Shown: positions 9,388 through 18,684, counted from the stretch's first letter. The stretch: DNA of 64,000 nucleotides from Bacteroidales bacterium (GCA_024686335.1 JAILCI010000062.1:33767-97766); one strand, 5' to 3'. Numbers and translations: made by a program. Notes: a model not told the origin generated them from the sequence alone.

Positions 9388-10320
9388 TTATTTGGATTTT
9401 TTTCTTAATTCCGCTATTTTTTTCAACAGTGGAATACGGGAAATTGACACTAGAGGGATGGGGTAGGCCTCACCTCCGAAACTGTGGTACATGCGCGCCA
9501 CATTGGGGTTGATGGAACCGTTGAAGTCCAGTGTCCGTTCTTGTTCGGCATACAGACGGATGACGTTGTCGAGCAGGAGAAATATCGGTTTATGTTCAGC
9601 ATAATTGTTGTCGCGACCGGAAAACCAGAACCATATGCGCTGATGGTCGAGCACAAAGAGGGCTCCGGCAATGAGTTTTCCGTCATTGGTATGTGCTCCC
9701 GCAGTCAGCAGGTAGCCCTGAGCCTGCAGCATTTCTGCCACTTTTTGTAACCGATGGTAATCTTCATCTTGAAAATTGACCGCTGCTTCACGCCCACGGT
9801 TTTCACGAAACAATCCAATGGTCTCAGAGATAATAGGTTCGTTAAAGCAGATGGTCGTATTTTGCTGTATGGCATCTCGGACATTGCGTCGTGTGTTCTG
9901 CGCATATCGGGCCGACATGTTCTCATAGGTTTGCTCAAGAGACATCTGATGAGACTGCAATTGCATTGTTGTCTGGTTTGTCTCGTTGGCAAAGTTCAAG
10001 ATTAAGTCGGCTTGGATATATTTTTTGGGTATGACTTGCAAAAACTCAGCAGTTTGTTCGTCCGTAACCTTATAAGGTGCGAAGATGCCCATTTGAGGGA
10101 GGAAAAATGGCGTGTATATGTAGGGGATACACCACTTCGCTCTTACAGGTAGTGGCATCACAGCCTCATAGTCGTTCTTGACGAGTGCGTGCCAAGTGTC
10201 GGGAACGGTGAGTGCTTGCAAAAGATCATAATGAGCAAAGAGGGTGGAAAATTTTGCATTTTCCACCGCTTGATCCCATTTGACTTTATCGATTTCTTTA
10301 TTTTTGATGAAACGGATCAT
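9388..10320 (-). CDS. FemAB/GNAT-type acyltransferase-like protein
   Basis: 310 residues when started at the ATG at 10320, which overlaps the gpsA stop as ATGA; a longer frame to 10449 would run deep into gpsA and is rejected. The second half has the layout of the FemAB/BioF2-like GNAT fold (PF13480 type): QNTRRNVRDAIQ, then AGALFVLDHQRIWFWFSGRD, then LDFNGSINPNVARMYHSFGG. Members transfer acyl or aminoacyl groups, for example onto peptidoglycan peptides or surface sugars. Substrate is unknown here. It is last in the long minus-strand run and translationally coupled to gpsA, which suggests an envelope role. A weak stem (CCAAA 9379-9383 with TTTGG 9391-9395) followed by T's spans its end and may terminate both this gene and the convergent GH3 gene. 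Confidence 0.75.
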   Translation of the reverse strand: MIRFIKNKEIDKVKWDQAVENAKFSTLFAHYDLLQALTVPDTWHALVKNDYEAVMPLPVRAKWCIPYIYTPFFLPQMGIFAPYKVTDEQTAEFLQVIPKKYIQADLILNFANETNQTTMQLQSHQMSLEQTYENMSARYAQNTRRNVRDAIQQNTTICFNEPIISETIGLFRENRGREAAVNFQDEDYHRLQKVAEMLQAQGYLLTAGAHTNDGKLIAGALFVLDHQRIWFWFSGRDNNYAEHKPIFLLLDNVIRLYAEQERTLDFNGSINPNVARMYHSFGGEAYPIPLVSISRIPLLKKIAELRKKSK

Positions 10321-11366
10321 ATAAAATGCTCGGCGATACGTTTCATTTCTGAAGAGACATTGTTGTTTTCGTAGAGAATGCCGTAGATGGTCTCCACGAT
10401 AGGGATAGAAGCCTTTTGTGTCTTGTTGATCTCGTGAATACAACGGCATGCGGTGTATCCTTCCGACACCATGCGTAATTCCATCAACGACACGCGCACT
10501 GAGAGGCCGTGTCCAATCATGATACCGAATAGACGGTTACGGCTGTAGGTGGAATAGGCTGTTACCAGCAAGTCGCCAAGATAAACGGAGTCTGAGATGT
10601 GACGATTATCGTTAGGGTAAACGTGTGACACAAAATATTTCATCTCCTTAACGCAATTGGCCACATATGCAGCTATGAAGTTGTCGCCGTAGCCTAGACC
10701 ACTGTAGATGCCAGCACCGAGAGCGTAGATGTTTTTTAACACGATGGAGAGTTCGGCACCCAGCAGGTCATTGGAGACGGAAGCGCGGCAGTAGCGGTTG
10801 GTGAAGAACTTTGCCACGATGCCAGCTAAATCATTGTTTAGAGATGCAGCTGTAAGGTAGGTAAACTTCTCTTGCGCAATCTCTTCTGCGTGCGACGGGC
10901 CACTGATCAGGCAGAGATTCTCAACTGGCACGTTGAACTGCGTTTGCATATAATCGCTGATCAACTGCATAGTTTCAGGAACGATACCTTTTACAGCTAA
11001 TATGATTTTCTTCTTATGAAGTTGGCTTCTCTTTTGTAGCGGTTCTAATGTCTTGTGCAGATAAGCCGAAGGCGTGACGATAATGACATAGTCGGATTTG
11101 GAGACCACCGAGCGAATGTCGGTGCTCACCTTGACTTCGTCTGGGTTGATGAAGACGGAGCTAAGATATTTTGGGTTGTGGCCATATTTGGAGATGCCTT
11201 CCGCAACTTCTTCTTCGCGTACCCACCAGTGGATGTGTTCCAAATTGGCCGATATAATTTTGATGATGGCGGTTGCCCAACTGCCACCTCCGATGACCGC
11301 TACACGGTAACGCAAACGGGTCTTTTTGCTACGCGGCATAATCGGAGAATAATCTAAATTCGCCAT
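10317..11366 (-). CDS. gpsA: NAD(P)H-dependent glycerol-3-phosphate dehydrogenase
   Basis: 349 residues. Reduces dihydroxyacetone phosphate to sn-glycerol 3-phosphate, the first step of phospholipid synthesis, in the cytoplasm. The Rossmann motif VIGGGSWATAI is near residue 25. The LISGPSHAEEIA motif and the catalytic-lysine segment VLKNIYALGAGIYSGLGYGDN are present. The start could be the ATG at 11366 or the one nine residues later at 11339; both lie before the Rossmann motif. The last four bases overlap the next gene (ATGA). A gap of about 119 bases and a -7-like box upstream suggest an own promoter. Confidence 0.95.
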   Translation of the reverse strand: MANLDYSPIMPRSKKTRLRYRVAVIGGGSWATAIIKIISANLEHIHWWVREEEVAEGISKYGHNPKYLSSVFINPDEVKVSTDIRSVVSKSDYVIIVTPSAYLHKTLEPLQKRSQLHKKKIILAVKGIVPETMQLISDYMQTQFNVPVENLCLISGPSHAEEIAQEKFTYLTAASLNNDLAGIVAKFFTNRYCRASVSNDLLGAELSIVLKNIYALGAGIYSGLGYGDNFIAAYVANCVKEMKYFVSHVYPNDNRHISDSVYLGDLLVTAYSTYSRNRLFGIMIGHGLSVRVSLMELRMVSEGYTACRCIHEINKTQKASIPIVETIYGILYENNNVSSEMKRIAEHFI

Positions 11367-11393
11367 TATAATTTTTAACTTTTTTTAAGGCAG

Positions 11394-11401
11394 CAAAAAT
11401 A
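11394..11401 (-). promoter_or_regulatory. Candidate -7 box for gpsA
   Basis: TATTTTTG on the minus strand, 27 bases before the gpsA ATG at 11366, in the only sizeable gap of this gene run. No good TTTG at -33. Confidence 0.4.
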
Positions 11402-11485
11402 ATAAATTTGCGACTACAAAAAAAGAAAAAATCTTAATAAAACTAAATTTATGATTTTTCGCCAGCAGATGAGGCGAAAGAGAGT

Positions 11486-12226
11486 TTATAGATGTGTTCG
11501 GGTATAGTGGTACTGAGCGTCCAACTCTTTCTCTCTTTGAACATCGAAAATTCGTCTCAATCCAGTAGCTTTAACTTTGGCGGGTGCTCCAGCCAACAGG
11601 CAGTATGGTTCACAATTAGAGAAATCTTTGTTAACTAGACTGTTGGAAGCGACAACAGTCCAGGAGGCTATCTTTGCTCCTTTAGAGATGGTGGTGCGGT
11701 TTCCAACCCATATGTTGTCACCCAGAATGATAGGTTCGGTCAGTTTTGGGATGGCGTTATCCTTCTCTATTTGTTCAATATAGTGGAATGAAGAGTCCAT
11801 AATTTGTGCATCCCAAGCTATCCGGACGTTTTTGCCAAGTGTGATTTGTTCGAAACACAAAATTCTCAAGTTGGTCCCGAAAATCTCTTCGTTGCCACCG
11901 ATAGTCAGGGTGGCGTTGTCGGCAATAAGAAGATAGGAACCCATCATAAAACGTGTATTACCCTGGATGACTAAAGTACCTCTGATATTCCAAATAGTAC
12001 GTTGCACGCTGGTAGCAATGTAATAGTCGTTTTTGCCGATCTTTACCATACCTGGATGAATCTCTCCATTGGTGTCCAAGACAATCTTTCCCTTCTTGCT
12101 TCTCATTGTCATTTGCCCATAGATGAAGAAAGGCAGTTTGACAGCCTGCTTGAATGGTAACATCTTGAAGTTGAACCAGAGCGTATAGAAAATATTCGTT
12201 TTGAGGAAAGTTCTCAGCAGTCCCAT
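11486..12226 (-). CDS. Hexapeptide-repeat acyltransferase (LbH family)
   Basis: 246 residues. The central and C-terminal parts show the imperfect hexapeptide pattern of left-handed beta-helix transferases (MMGSYLLIADNATLTIGG, LGKNVRIAWDAQIMDSS, LGDNIWVGNRTTISKGAKI) and end with the family closing motif VASNSLVNKDF...LLAGAPAKVKATG. Members use acetyl- or acyl-CoA to modify sugars or antibiotics. It lies 30 bases after a polysaccharide flippase, so O-acetylation of a surface glycan is the likely role (inference). Substrate cannot be told. Confidence 0.85.
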   Translation of the reverse strand: MGLLRTFLKTNIFYTLWFNFKMLPFKQAVKLPFFIYGQMTMRSKKGKIVLDTNGEIHPGMVKIGKNDYYIATSVQRTIWNIRGTLVIQGNTRFMMGSYLLIADNATLTIGGNEEIFGTNLRILCFEQITLGKNVRIAWDAQIMDSSFHYIEQIEKDNAIPKLTEPIILGDNIWVGNRTTISKGAKIASWTVVASNSLVNKDFSNCEPYCLLAGAPAKVKATGLRRIFDVQREKELDAQYHYTRTHL

Positions 12227-12256
12227 ATATAATCAGATTAAGTTTTACAAAAAATG

Positions 12257-13729
12257 TTAATGTTTTTGATTTTGTTTGCGTGCATTCCAGCGTTCGAGTA
12301 TAATTTCTTTGTAGGTCAAGTAACCTTCAAAACGACCGAGATGAGAGATAAGTAGGTATAAACCACCAAAAAGGATAATTTGGATTACCATCAGGAGATA
12401 TTGGTTGATGGGTAGAATTTGGCCGAGGAAGAAGAGTCCAGCGCCGATCAGCAGCGAGGTGATATAGTAACCACCAACGTCTTTCATCTGAGCCCAAATA
12501 CCATAGTTGATGAGTCTCTTATTGACTGCTGCATTGATAAAGAAGCAGATATAGCCCACGGAAGCTATGGCCCACAGCAATCCATAGATGCCATATTGGA
12601 AACCTAAGATGATAAGTCCTATGCCAATAACTCGCTTGCTAAGCTGAACAATCAGATAGATGCCACTTCTTCCAAGGGATTTTATCACATTGGTGTTCAA
12701 TGTGTTCAATGTGTATATCATGCTTGACAGACAAAGAATGCGAAAGTAGTTTATGGATGTATCCCATTGCATACCGTATAACAACCGAATCAAAGGTTGT
12801 GCAATTACGATGAGCAAGGCAAAAAGCGGCATATTGAGATAGGTGATGGACTTGGTAGTCTTTCTCAGAGAGTTTTTTAGATGTTCTTTGTCGTCTTGCA
12901 GCGATGAGAAAGCGGGGAAGGAGACATCATTCACAATGGAGGAGAGAGCACTGGTGGGAATCTCTTCCAGTTTTCGGGCTTGTGAGTAATAGCCTAAGTC
13001 TTTTGCTGAGTACCATTTGCCAATGATGAAACTTTGTAGGTTTGTGTAGATAGATTCTACGAGAGACGAGAGGAGCATCAAGCCGCCGAAGCTGAACAGT
13101 TCTTTGAGAGAGGTGAAGCTGAACTCGAGAGTGGGGCGCCAGGAGCTCATGCCCCACAACAATAAAACGCTGATGAATGCAGATGCTAGAGACGAGGCGA
13201 CCAAACTCCAGATGCCAAATCCGAGAAAGGCCATGGTTATGGAGACTATCGTACCGCCTAATGTTGCCAGGATATTTCGGGTCGACAACTCCTTAAATCG
13301 CATCTGCTTCTGAAGCTGGTTGGATTGAACCATGGAGAATGGCAAAATCAGAAGTGCTATACTCTGCACGCGTAGGACGTTTTGCAGTTGTGGCATGTCG
13401 TACATGCAGGCGATGGCTGGAGCGGTAAAGAAGAGCAGCAGATAGAAGAGTATGGCCATCGCGATGTTCCAATAGAAGACCGTGGTGTAGTCAATGTGGG
13501 TAGGTTCTTTTTTTTGAATCAGGGCAGCGCCGAAACCGCCAGTGACAAAGATGCTGGAGATGGAAACGAAGACGTAGAGCATGGCAACGCAGCCAAAGTC
13601 TTCGGGCATCAGCAGTCGAGCCAGTACCATATTGGTAATGAATGAGATACCCAAGGCACCGATTTTTCCGATGCCTGCCCAGATCATTCCCGATATGGTT
13701 CTGTTTTTCAGACTCTCCTGCATAGGCAT
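12257..13729 (-). CDS. Wzx-type polysaccharide flippase (MOP superfamily)
   Basis: 490 residues, very hydrophobic, with about 12-14 predicted membrane spans. The N-terminus (SLKNRTISGMIWAGIGKIGALGISFITNMVLARLLMPEDFG) is typical of lipopolysaccharide/exopolysaccharide exporters of the MATE/MOP superfamily, with the LARLLxPEDFG signature near residue 40. Flips undecaprenyl-linked glycans across the inner membrane. It sits 3 bases after an opine-type dehydrogenase and just before an acyltransferase; no glycosyltransferases or Wzy are adjacent, so this is not a complete capsule cluster. Cargo unknown. Confidence 0.92.
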   Translation of the reverse strand: MPMQESLKNRTISGMIWAGIGKIGALGISFITNMVLARLLMPEDFGCVAMLYVFVSISSIFVTGGFGAALIQKKEPTHIDYTTVFYWNIAMAILFYLLLFFTAPAIACMYDMPQLQNVLRVQSIALLILPFSMVQSNQLQKQMRFKELSTRNILATLGGTIVSITMAFLGFGIWSLVASSLASAFISVLLLWGMSSWRPTLEFSFTSLKELFSFGGLMLLSSLVESIYTNLQSFIIGKWYSAKDLGYYSQARKLEEIPTSALSSIVNDVSFPAFSSLQDDKEHLKNSLRKTTKSITYLNMPLFALLIVIAQPLIRLLYGMQWDTSINYFRILCLSSMIYTLNTLNTNVIKSLGRSGIYLIVQLSKRVIGIGLIILGFQYGIYGLLWAIASVGYICFFINAAVNKRLINYGIWAQMKDVGGYYITSLLIGAGLFFLGQILPINQYLLMVIQIILFGGLYLLISHLGRFEGYLTYKEIILERWNARKQNQKH

Positions 13730-13732
13730 TTT

Positions 13733-14818
13733 CTATTTTTCGATGGCGAGCATGATCTCCTGCGGAGAGACGTGCTCTTTGCCAAGAAGATATTCGATGC
13801 TGCGGGCCTCTGAACGTAAATCTTTTTGTATCAATGCGGAAGCTAAGGTGATTATAGAGTCAGCAATAGAAGTTTCCACGCCCACAACTCGTCCAATGGA
13901 GGTGTACAGGCCCAAACCCATAGGCACATCTTCTGTCAGATAGCGATGGTGGATAGTGGATGGTCCTTTGTTTGCTGCGTTGGAGAAGGAGCGGAAGACC
14001 TCCATAGCATCAATTGAAAGGTCCTCTTCATTACGCCATTTAGCTGCCTCAAAGTAGTTGAGCGGCTCGCATCCGAATGCTTCCAGCACTTTGTTCTTTT
14101 GCTCGTCAAATGCATGAATGACATTGATAACAGACTCGGTGAAAGCTTCTTTGTACATCCAGAACTCGCCGCCGCTGTGTTCAATGCGAGAGGCGGAGAA
14201 GACAATGCCAATGGGATGTACAATCATGTTTGGGTTGTGGATGGCCGACTCCAAGATGTTATTTCGAGTATATTTTGTGTTGTCAAACATCTTGGAGAAT
14301 ACAGACAATACTCGTTCTGTGGCTGCTACCGGTAACACGGAAATGGCGTTACGCGGATTGTAAAAAGTAACATGTACATAGAGTTGATCCACAATACGAC
14401 CGTTGTATGCTGTCGTTTCCCATTCGCTATAAATAACCTCTTTCTGGATATATTTTTTGAAGATAAGGCTTCCCATATAGCCAGGGATAAGCGCAATAAT
14501 CTGTCCATCACGTACATAAGGAGCTATCATTTGGGCAATATGCTCATGTTGTGAGGTGGTAGTCATCACCATGATGAGATCGGCAAAACCAACAGCCTGT
14601 TCTACATCGCGGGTAATGAGATCCGGTTTGGCAAAAAAGTGCTTACTATGGTCAGTTTCGTCAATGACATTGAAACCGCCGACCTCCAACATAGAGCTGA
14701 AGAATTCAGTCTGTGTGACAGAAGAAGTCTTCAAAAGACAGACGGACACGTTTCTTTCAATAAGTTTGGCGGCGTGCACCATGCCGGCATTGCCACATCC
14801 TATGATGGTTACTTTCAT
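13733..14818 (-). CDS. NAD/NADP octopine/nopaline dehydrogenase family protein
   Basis: 361 residues. Rossmann start MKVTIIGCGNAGMVHAAKL (GxGxxG, residues 7-12), followed by the opine-dehydrogenase core: ALIPGYMGSLIF, ILESAIHNPNMIVHPIGIV and FYMYKE-like FWMYKEAFTESV. The HNPNM...HP segment corresponds to the catalytic histidine region of PF02317. Enzymes of this family reductively join a 2-oxo acid to an amino group. In some bacterial surface-polysaccharide loci relatives make N-(1-carboxyethyl) amino acids that decorate the glycan. The flippase starts 3 bases downstream, so a glycan-decorating role is plausible (inference). Substrate unknown. Confidence 0.85.
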   Translation of the reverse strand: MKVTIIGCGNAGMVHAAKLIERNVSVCLLKTSSVTQTEFFSSMLEVGGFNVIDETDHSKHFFAKPDLITRDVEQAVGFADLIMVMTTTSQHEHIAQMIAPYVRDGQIIALIPGYMGSLIFKKYIQKEVIYSEWETTAYNGRIVDQLYVHVTFYNPRNAISVLPVAATERVLSVFSKMFDNTKYTRNNILESAIHNPNMIVHPIGIVFSASRIEHSGGEFWMYKEAFTESVINVIHAFDEQKNKVLEAFGCEPLNYFEAAKWRNEEDLSIDAMEVFRSFSNAANKGPSTIHHRYLTEDVPMGLGLYTSIGRVVGVETSIADSIITLASALIQKDLRSEARSIEYLLGKEHVSPQEIMLAIEK

Positions 14819-14849
14819 TATGCTATATTTAGTTACGAAAAAGAGCAGA

Positions 14850-15674
14850 TTATAGTTCTGGCATCATCTCATAGACCAGTTTAATCATTTTCGGTTCGGC
14901 GGATTTGGCGGCGGCAAGCACCTCTTCGTGGGTGGCTTCCATTATTTGGCCGACAACACCCAAGTCAGTGATTACAGAGAAGGCAAAGATTTCCATGCCT
15001 CTATAGGCACCGATGATAGCTTCCGGTACTGTGGACATACCCACAGCATCAGCTCCTAAGATATAGTAAGCCTTGTATTCGGACGGAGTTTCAAAGCAAG
15101 GACCAGTGACACCGATATAGACACCCTCCTGCAGATGGATGTCGTTTTCTTTGGCTTTTTGATGAGCCAGTTTTCTCAATCTTTTGGAATATACCTCGCT
15201 CATATTCGGGAAACGAGGACCGAGGCTGTCGTCGTTAGGTCCGAGCAACGGGTTGGTACCAAAGAAGTTGATATGATCGCGGATCACCATGATATCGCCT
15301 ACTTGGAAAGAGGGGTTCATACCACCAGCTGCATTCGAAAGAATTAAAGTTTTGATACCTAATCCGGCAAATACCATTTCGGGATATGTGACAGTTTCCA
15401 TAGGATAACCCTCGTAGTAGTGGAAACGGCCGCTCAGCACAAGGACATCTACATTGTTGATTTTGCCAAACATAAGCGCGCCTTTGTGTCCTTTGACAGT
15501 TGAAACGGGGAAGTTGGGAATCTCTTTATAGGGAATCTCGTCGACAACTTCCATACTTTTGGTGAGTCCGCCCAGTCCAGAACCGAGCACAATGGCAACT
15601 TTTGGTTTTATTGTCATTCTTTTCTGCAGAAATTCGATAGTTTTCTGCAATTTTTCATAGTTTTCTTTTATCAT
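14850..15674 (-). CDS. punA: Purine nucleoside phosphorylase (trimeric, inosine/guanosine type)
   Basis: 274 residues, the usual size for the trimeric class. Phosphorolysis of inosine and guanosine to free base and ribose 1-phosphate in purine salvage. Visible motifs: VAIVLGSGLGGL near residue 24, SGRFHYYEGY (phosphate binding), LILSNAAGGMNPSFQVGD, GPCFETPSEYK with VGMSTVPE, and VITDLGVVG near the purine-binding end. The ATG overlaps the lpxK stop as ATGA, so it is translationally coupled to a lipid A gene with no evident metabolic link. Confidence 0.95.
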   Translation of the reverse strand: MIKENYEKLQKTIEFLQKRMTIKPKVAIVLGSGLGGLTKSMEVVDEIPYKEIPNFPVSTVKGHKGALMFGKINNVDVLVLSGRFHYYEGYPMETVTYPEMVFAGLGIKTLILSNAAGGMNPSFQVGDIMVIRDHINFFGTNPLLGPNDDSLGPRFPNMSEVYSKRLRKLAHQKAKENDIHLQEGVYIGVTGPCFETPSEYKAYYILGADAVGMSTVPEAIIGAYRGMEIFAFSVITDLGVVGQIMEATHEEVLAAAKSAEPKMIKLVYEMMPEL

Positions 15675-16729
15675 AGCTTTTGAATTATCTGGTTAAACAA
15701 TCGTTGTTCTTCTTCAAATAGAAATTGTACAGAGATCGGAATGATGAAAATCGGGAGCGAAGATACGTTTTTTTTCAATACATCTTCTTGCATACGCATC
15801 CAGTCTTTCTCAGTGGTCATGACAACATGTTCATTTGTGCGTAGTTGTTCAAGCTCGGTGGCCGTATATCGATGATGGTCAGGATATTTGATATGGTCTT
15901 TGATAGTGTAGTGCTCTCTAAGGTAGTCAGCTAGTGGTTGTGAGTGCCCGATACCGGTTACGAGGAGAATATCCTTGATATTTTCTACGGGTATTTTTCG
16001 GGCAGCGCTAGTCACGGGAATAGGCTCTTGGTGTCGGTATGAGGTGAAGAAGAGCGGTTGTTCTTCTTTCAGTCCCAGTTTTTTGCGCCACACATCTTTT
16101 TGAATTTCTTCAGGTAAAGCTGTGGTCTTGGTGACGATGACCATATCAGCGTCTTCAACTGCGGAAGGGAACTCGCGGAGTCGTCCGGCGGGCATGGGGT
16201 AGTCTTTAAAATAGGGCCATGGGAACTCGGTGAGCACGATGTTGAGATCGGATTTTAGGGAGAGGTGTTGGTAAGCATCATCAAGGACCACAATATCAGT
16301 TTTTGGAGCATCTTGGCAGAGCATTCGGATGCCTTCAAGTCGGTTTCCGTCTACAGCCATGGGCATGTCGGGATATACGGTGTGCAACAGTAGAGGCTCA
16401 TCGCCGATGAGTGATGCGGACAGCTGGTTTTCTGGGATGTTGTTAGCGAAGACATAGCCTTTGGACTTGCGTCCGTAGCCGCGGCTGAGTAGGGCAGGGT
16501 GGTGATCTTTTTGAAGTAGAGAAAGCACATACTCCACGTGTGGTGTCTTGCCTGTACCTCCGACGGCTAGGTTGCCGACACAGATGGCGGGCACCTCAGC
16601 ACGATGTGAGCGGAAGATCTGTCGGCGGTAACACCAGCGACGAAACCGGACTATCTGTCCGAACAGCCATCCGAATGGTATCAGTAGGTACCGGACTCTA
16701 CGAGGTATGTGTATCCTGTTGACTCTCAT
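15671..16729 (-). CDS. lpxK: Tetraacyldisaccharide 4'-kinase LpxK
   Basis: 352 residues. Phosphorylates the 4' position of the lipid A disaccharide to form lipid IVA at the inner membrane. The P-loop is GNLAVGGTGKT at residues 52-62, after a short hydrophobic N-terminal segment (LLIPFGWLFGQIV). LLSRGYGRKSKG, IVVLDDAYQHLSL and VTGIGHSQPL match the family. Both ends are overlapped by neighbours through ATGA (phoH upstream, purine nucleoside phosphorylase downstream). Its presence supports a hexa- or penta-acylated LPS outer membrane. Confidence 0.96.
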   Translation of the reverse strand: MRVNRIHIPRRVRYLLIPFGWLFGQIVRFRRWCYRRQIFRSHRAEVPAICVGNLAVGGTGKTPHVEYVLSLLQKDHHPALLSRGYGRKSKGYVFANNIPENQLSASLIGDEPLLLHTVYPDMPMAVDGNRLEGIRMLCQDAPKTDIVVLDDAYQHLSLKSDLNIVLTEFPWPYFKDYPMPAGRLREFPSAVEDADMVIVTKTTALPEEIQKDVWRKKLGLKEEQPLFFTSYRHQEPIPVTSAARKIPVENIKDILLVTGIGHSQPLADYLREHYTIKDHIKYPDHHRYTATELEQLRTNEHVVMTTEKDWMRMQEDVLKKNVSSLPIFIIPISVQFLFEEEQRLFNQIIQKL

Positions 16730-17760
16730 TCGTTTTCGGTTTTTTCCTGAGCACTCTCTTTGTCTTTGTCGGCATTGGCGCGGGCTAAACGCGCGGTCTT
16801 GGCCTTTTCAGCCTGCTCGTTTTCAAAAGCCTCATAACGTGTGATGATCTTGGTTACTAGATGGTGGCGTACCACATCTTTGGTATCCATATAGATGAAG
16901 TCGATACCCGGCACACCGCGCAATATACGGTCGGCCTGAATGAGTCCCGACTGTTGGTTTTTTGGAAGGTCTATCTGGGTTATATCACCGGTAATGAAGA
17001 ACTTAGCATTTTTGCCCATACGAGTCAGGAACATCTTTAACTGGGCGGATGTGGCATTCTGTGCCTCGTCGAGGATGACATAGGCATTATCCAGAGTACG
17101 GCCGCGCATGAAAGCTAACGGTGCAATCTCAATAACTTTATCTTCCATGTAACTCATCAATTTCTGCATGGGCATCATATCCCAGAGGGCATCATAAAGA
17201 GGTTGCAGGTAAGGATCCAGTTTGTCGCGGAGGTCACCAGGTAGGAAGCCAAGGTTTTCGCCAGCTTCCACCGCCGGTCTCGTCAGGATGATGCGTCGTA
17301 TCTGCTTGTTTTTCAGAGCGCGAACGGCCAAAGCCACGGCTGTATAAGTCTTACCAGTACCGGCAGGTCCTACCACGAAGACCATATCATTCTTTTCAGC
17401 GCTATCTACTAATCGTTTCTGGTTTGGAGTGATAGCCTTGATGGCTTTACCTTCACGTCCGTATAGGATTACGCCACGGTCACCGCTGTTGAGACGATAG
17501 AAGCTGTCGTCTTCCAACGCCGTGATATTGAGAATATCGGTTTCTGTTAGTTTTCCAAATTCTTCTAAATGACTCTCTAGCAGATGGATTCTGTTCTCAA
17601 AGAGTTCCACTTCACTATCCTCTCCAATGGCTTTCAGAGTGTTGCCACGAGCCACTATTTTCAGTTTTGAGAAGATGTGGGATAAGAGGTCAACATTAGC
17701 ATTTTGAGAACCGAAAAGACCCACCACCATGGAGGGTTCTATCTCTATTATTTTTTCCAT
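16726..17760 (-). CDS. ybeZ: PhoH family ATPase (YbeZ)
   Basis: 344 residues. RNA-helicase-like ATPase of the PhoH family, linked in other bacteria to the YbeY RNase and ribosome maturation. Walker A GPAGTGKT is at residues 131-138 and Walker B VILDEAQN at about 230. KMFLTRMGKNAKFFITGDITQIDLP and the C-terminal IDFIYMDTKDVVRHHLV are typical. The last 35 residues are charged and low in complexity. It starts 3 bases after the M23 peptidase stop and its own stop overlaps the lpxK start (ATGA). No ybeY is nearby. Confidence 0.95.
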   Translation of the reverse strand: MEKIIEIEPSMVVGLFGSQNANVDLLSHIFSKLKIVARGNTLKAIGEDSEVELFENRIHLLESHLEEFGKLTETDILNITALEDDSFYRLNSGDRGVILYGREGKAIKAITPNQKRLVDSAEKNDMVFVVGPAGTGKTYTAVALAVRALKNKQIRRIILTRPAVEAGENLGFLPGDLRDKLDPYLQPLYDALWDMMPMQKLMSYMEDKVIEIAPLAFMRGRTLDNAYVILDEAQNATSAQLKMFLTRMGKNAKFFITGDITQIDLPKNQQSGLIQADRILRGVPGIDFIYMDTKDVVRHHLVTKIITRYEAFENEQAEKAKTARLARANADKDKESAQEKTENE

Positions 17761-17763
17761 ATT

Positions 17764-18684
17764 CTATTCTACTACAAGATATTCCAGCGGATTGACGGGG
17801 AATCCGTTGTACCATAATTCAAAATGCAGGTGTTTGTTTTTACCACCTTTGGAGGTAGTAGTGCCCATTGTGGCAATCGGGGTGCCTGCAGATACCCTTG
17901 CACCGGTCTGTTTCAACAGAGATGCGTTGTGTTTGTAAATGGAGATGAGGTTGCCAGGATGCTGAACCATAATGACATAGCCGTCGGTAGAGTTGTAGTA
18001 GGTCGATAGAACGATACCGTCAGCAACACTTATGACGGTGCTGTTGTCATTATAGGCAATGTCGATGCCGAAGTGTCCTTTGACGGCATCAAACAGTTTT
18101 ACGACAGGTCCTATGGTGGGTGGGTAGAGGTTCAAACTTGTAATCTTGGCCTGCTCAATATTGGGCATACCGCTACCGTTGCTGTTGTTATTGTTTTCCT
18201 CATTGCGGGCCAGAATTAAGTCAGACTCTTCCAGCAATTCCTCTGTCGCCTTCATACGATGTTTGTCTCGAGTGGCTGTATGGGTAGAAGGGGTCTTTGT
18301 CGCATCATCATCCATCTCTTCAGCAGTGGGGGTTTTTCCTTCCAGCATGGTTGTGAAATTGTCTATATATTGCTGGTTGTATTGGATGACTTGTTCCAGA
18401 GAATCAATGTGTTCCACAGCCCGCTTGTAGAGTTTGTAGTCGTTTTTGGAGGTATATCCAGGGATATACATCTTTAACGGAGTAACTGCGATCAAAAGGA
18501 TGGTCAGGATGATTATCACAAATGCTGCCAGCACGCCAATGACAAACATCTTCTTGATAGTCAGTTGCTTGATAACCCATTGCTGCTCGTGAGTCTGCTC
18601 GTTGGAAAAGACAAGCCTATAGTGAGTTTTCCACTCACTTTTGATGATGTTCCAGACCTTTTTTATCTTTTCAAATTTTCCCAT
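17764..18684 (-). CDS. M23 family metallopeptidase, membrane anchored
   Basis: 306 residues. One transmembrane segment at about 45-68 (MFVIGVLAAFVIIILTILLIAV), then a periplasmic linker with a short coiled coil. The C-terminal LytM domain starts near residue 200: the zinc ligands are in GHFGIDIAY and HLHFELW, and a HNA...GTPIATMG segment is present. The zinc ligand set looks complete, so an active peptidoglycan endopeptidase is possible, or a regulator of cell-wall hydrolases. It is encoded 33 bases after coaE and 3 bases before phoH, inside the long minus-strand run. Confidence 0.92.
   Translation of the reverse strand: MGKFEKIKKVWNIIKSEWKTHYRLVFSNEQTHEQQWVIKQLTIKKMFVIGVLAAFVIIILTILLIAVTPLKMYIPGYTSKNDYKLYKRAVEHIDSLEQVIQYNQQYIDNFTTMLEGKTPTAEEMDDDATKTPSTHTATRDKHRMKATEELLEESDLILARNEENNNNSNGSGMPNIEQAKITSLNLYPPTIGPVVKLFDAVKGHFGIDIAYNDNSTVISVADGIVLSTYYNSTDGYVIMVQHPGNLISIYKHNASLLKQTGARVSAGTPIATMGTTTSKGGKNKHLHFELWYNGFPVNPLEYLVVE

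Noticed and set aside
10321..10449. Upstream start for the FemAB-like protein
   Set aside because: It would overlap gpsA by more than 130 bases; the ATGA overlap at 10317-10320 is the usual arrangement and the family match begins after it.
12257..14818. Capsule or O-antigen biosynthesis cluster
   Set aside because: Only a flippase, an opine-type dehydrogenase and an acyltransferase are present; no glycosyltransferases or Wzy polymerase.
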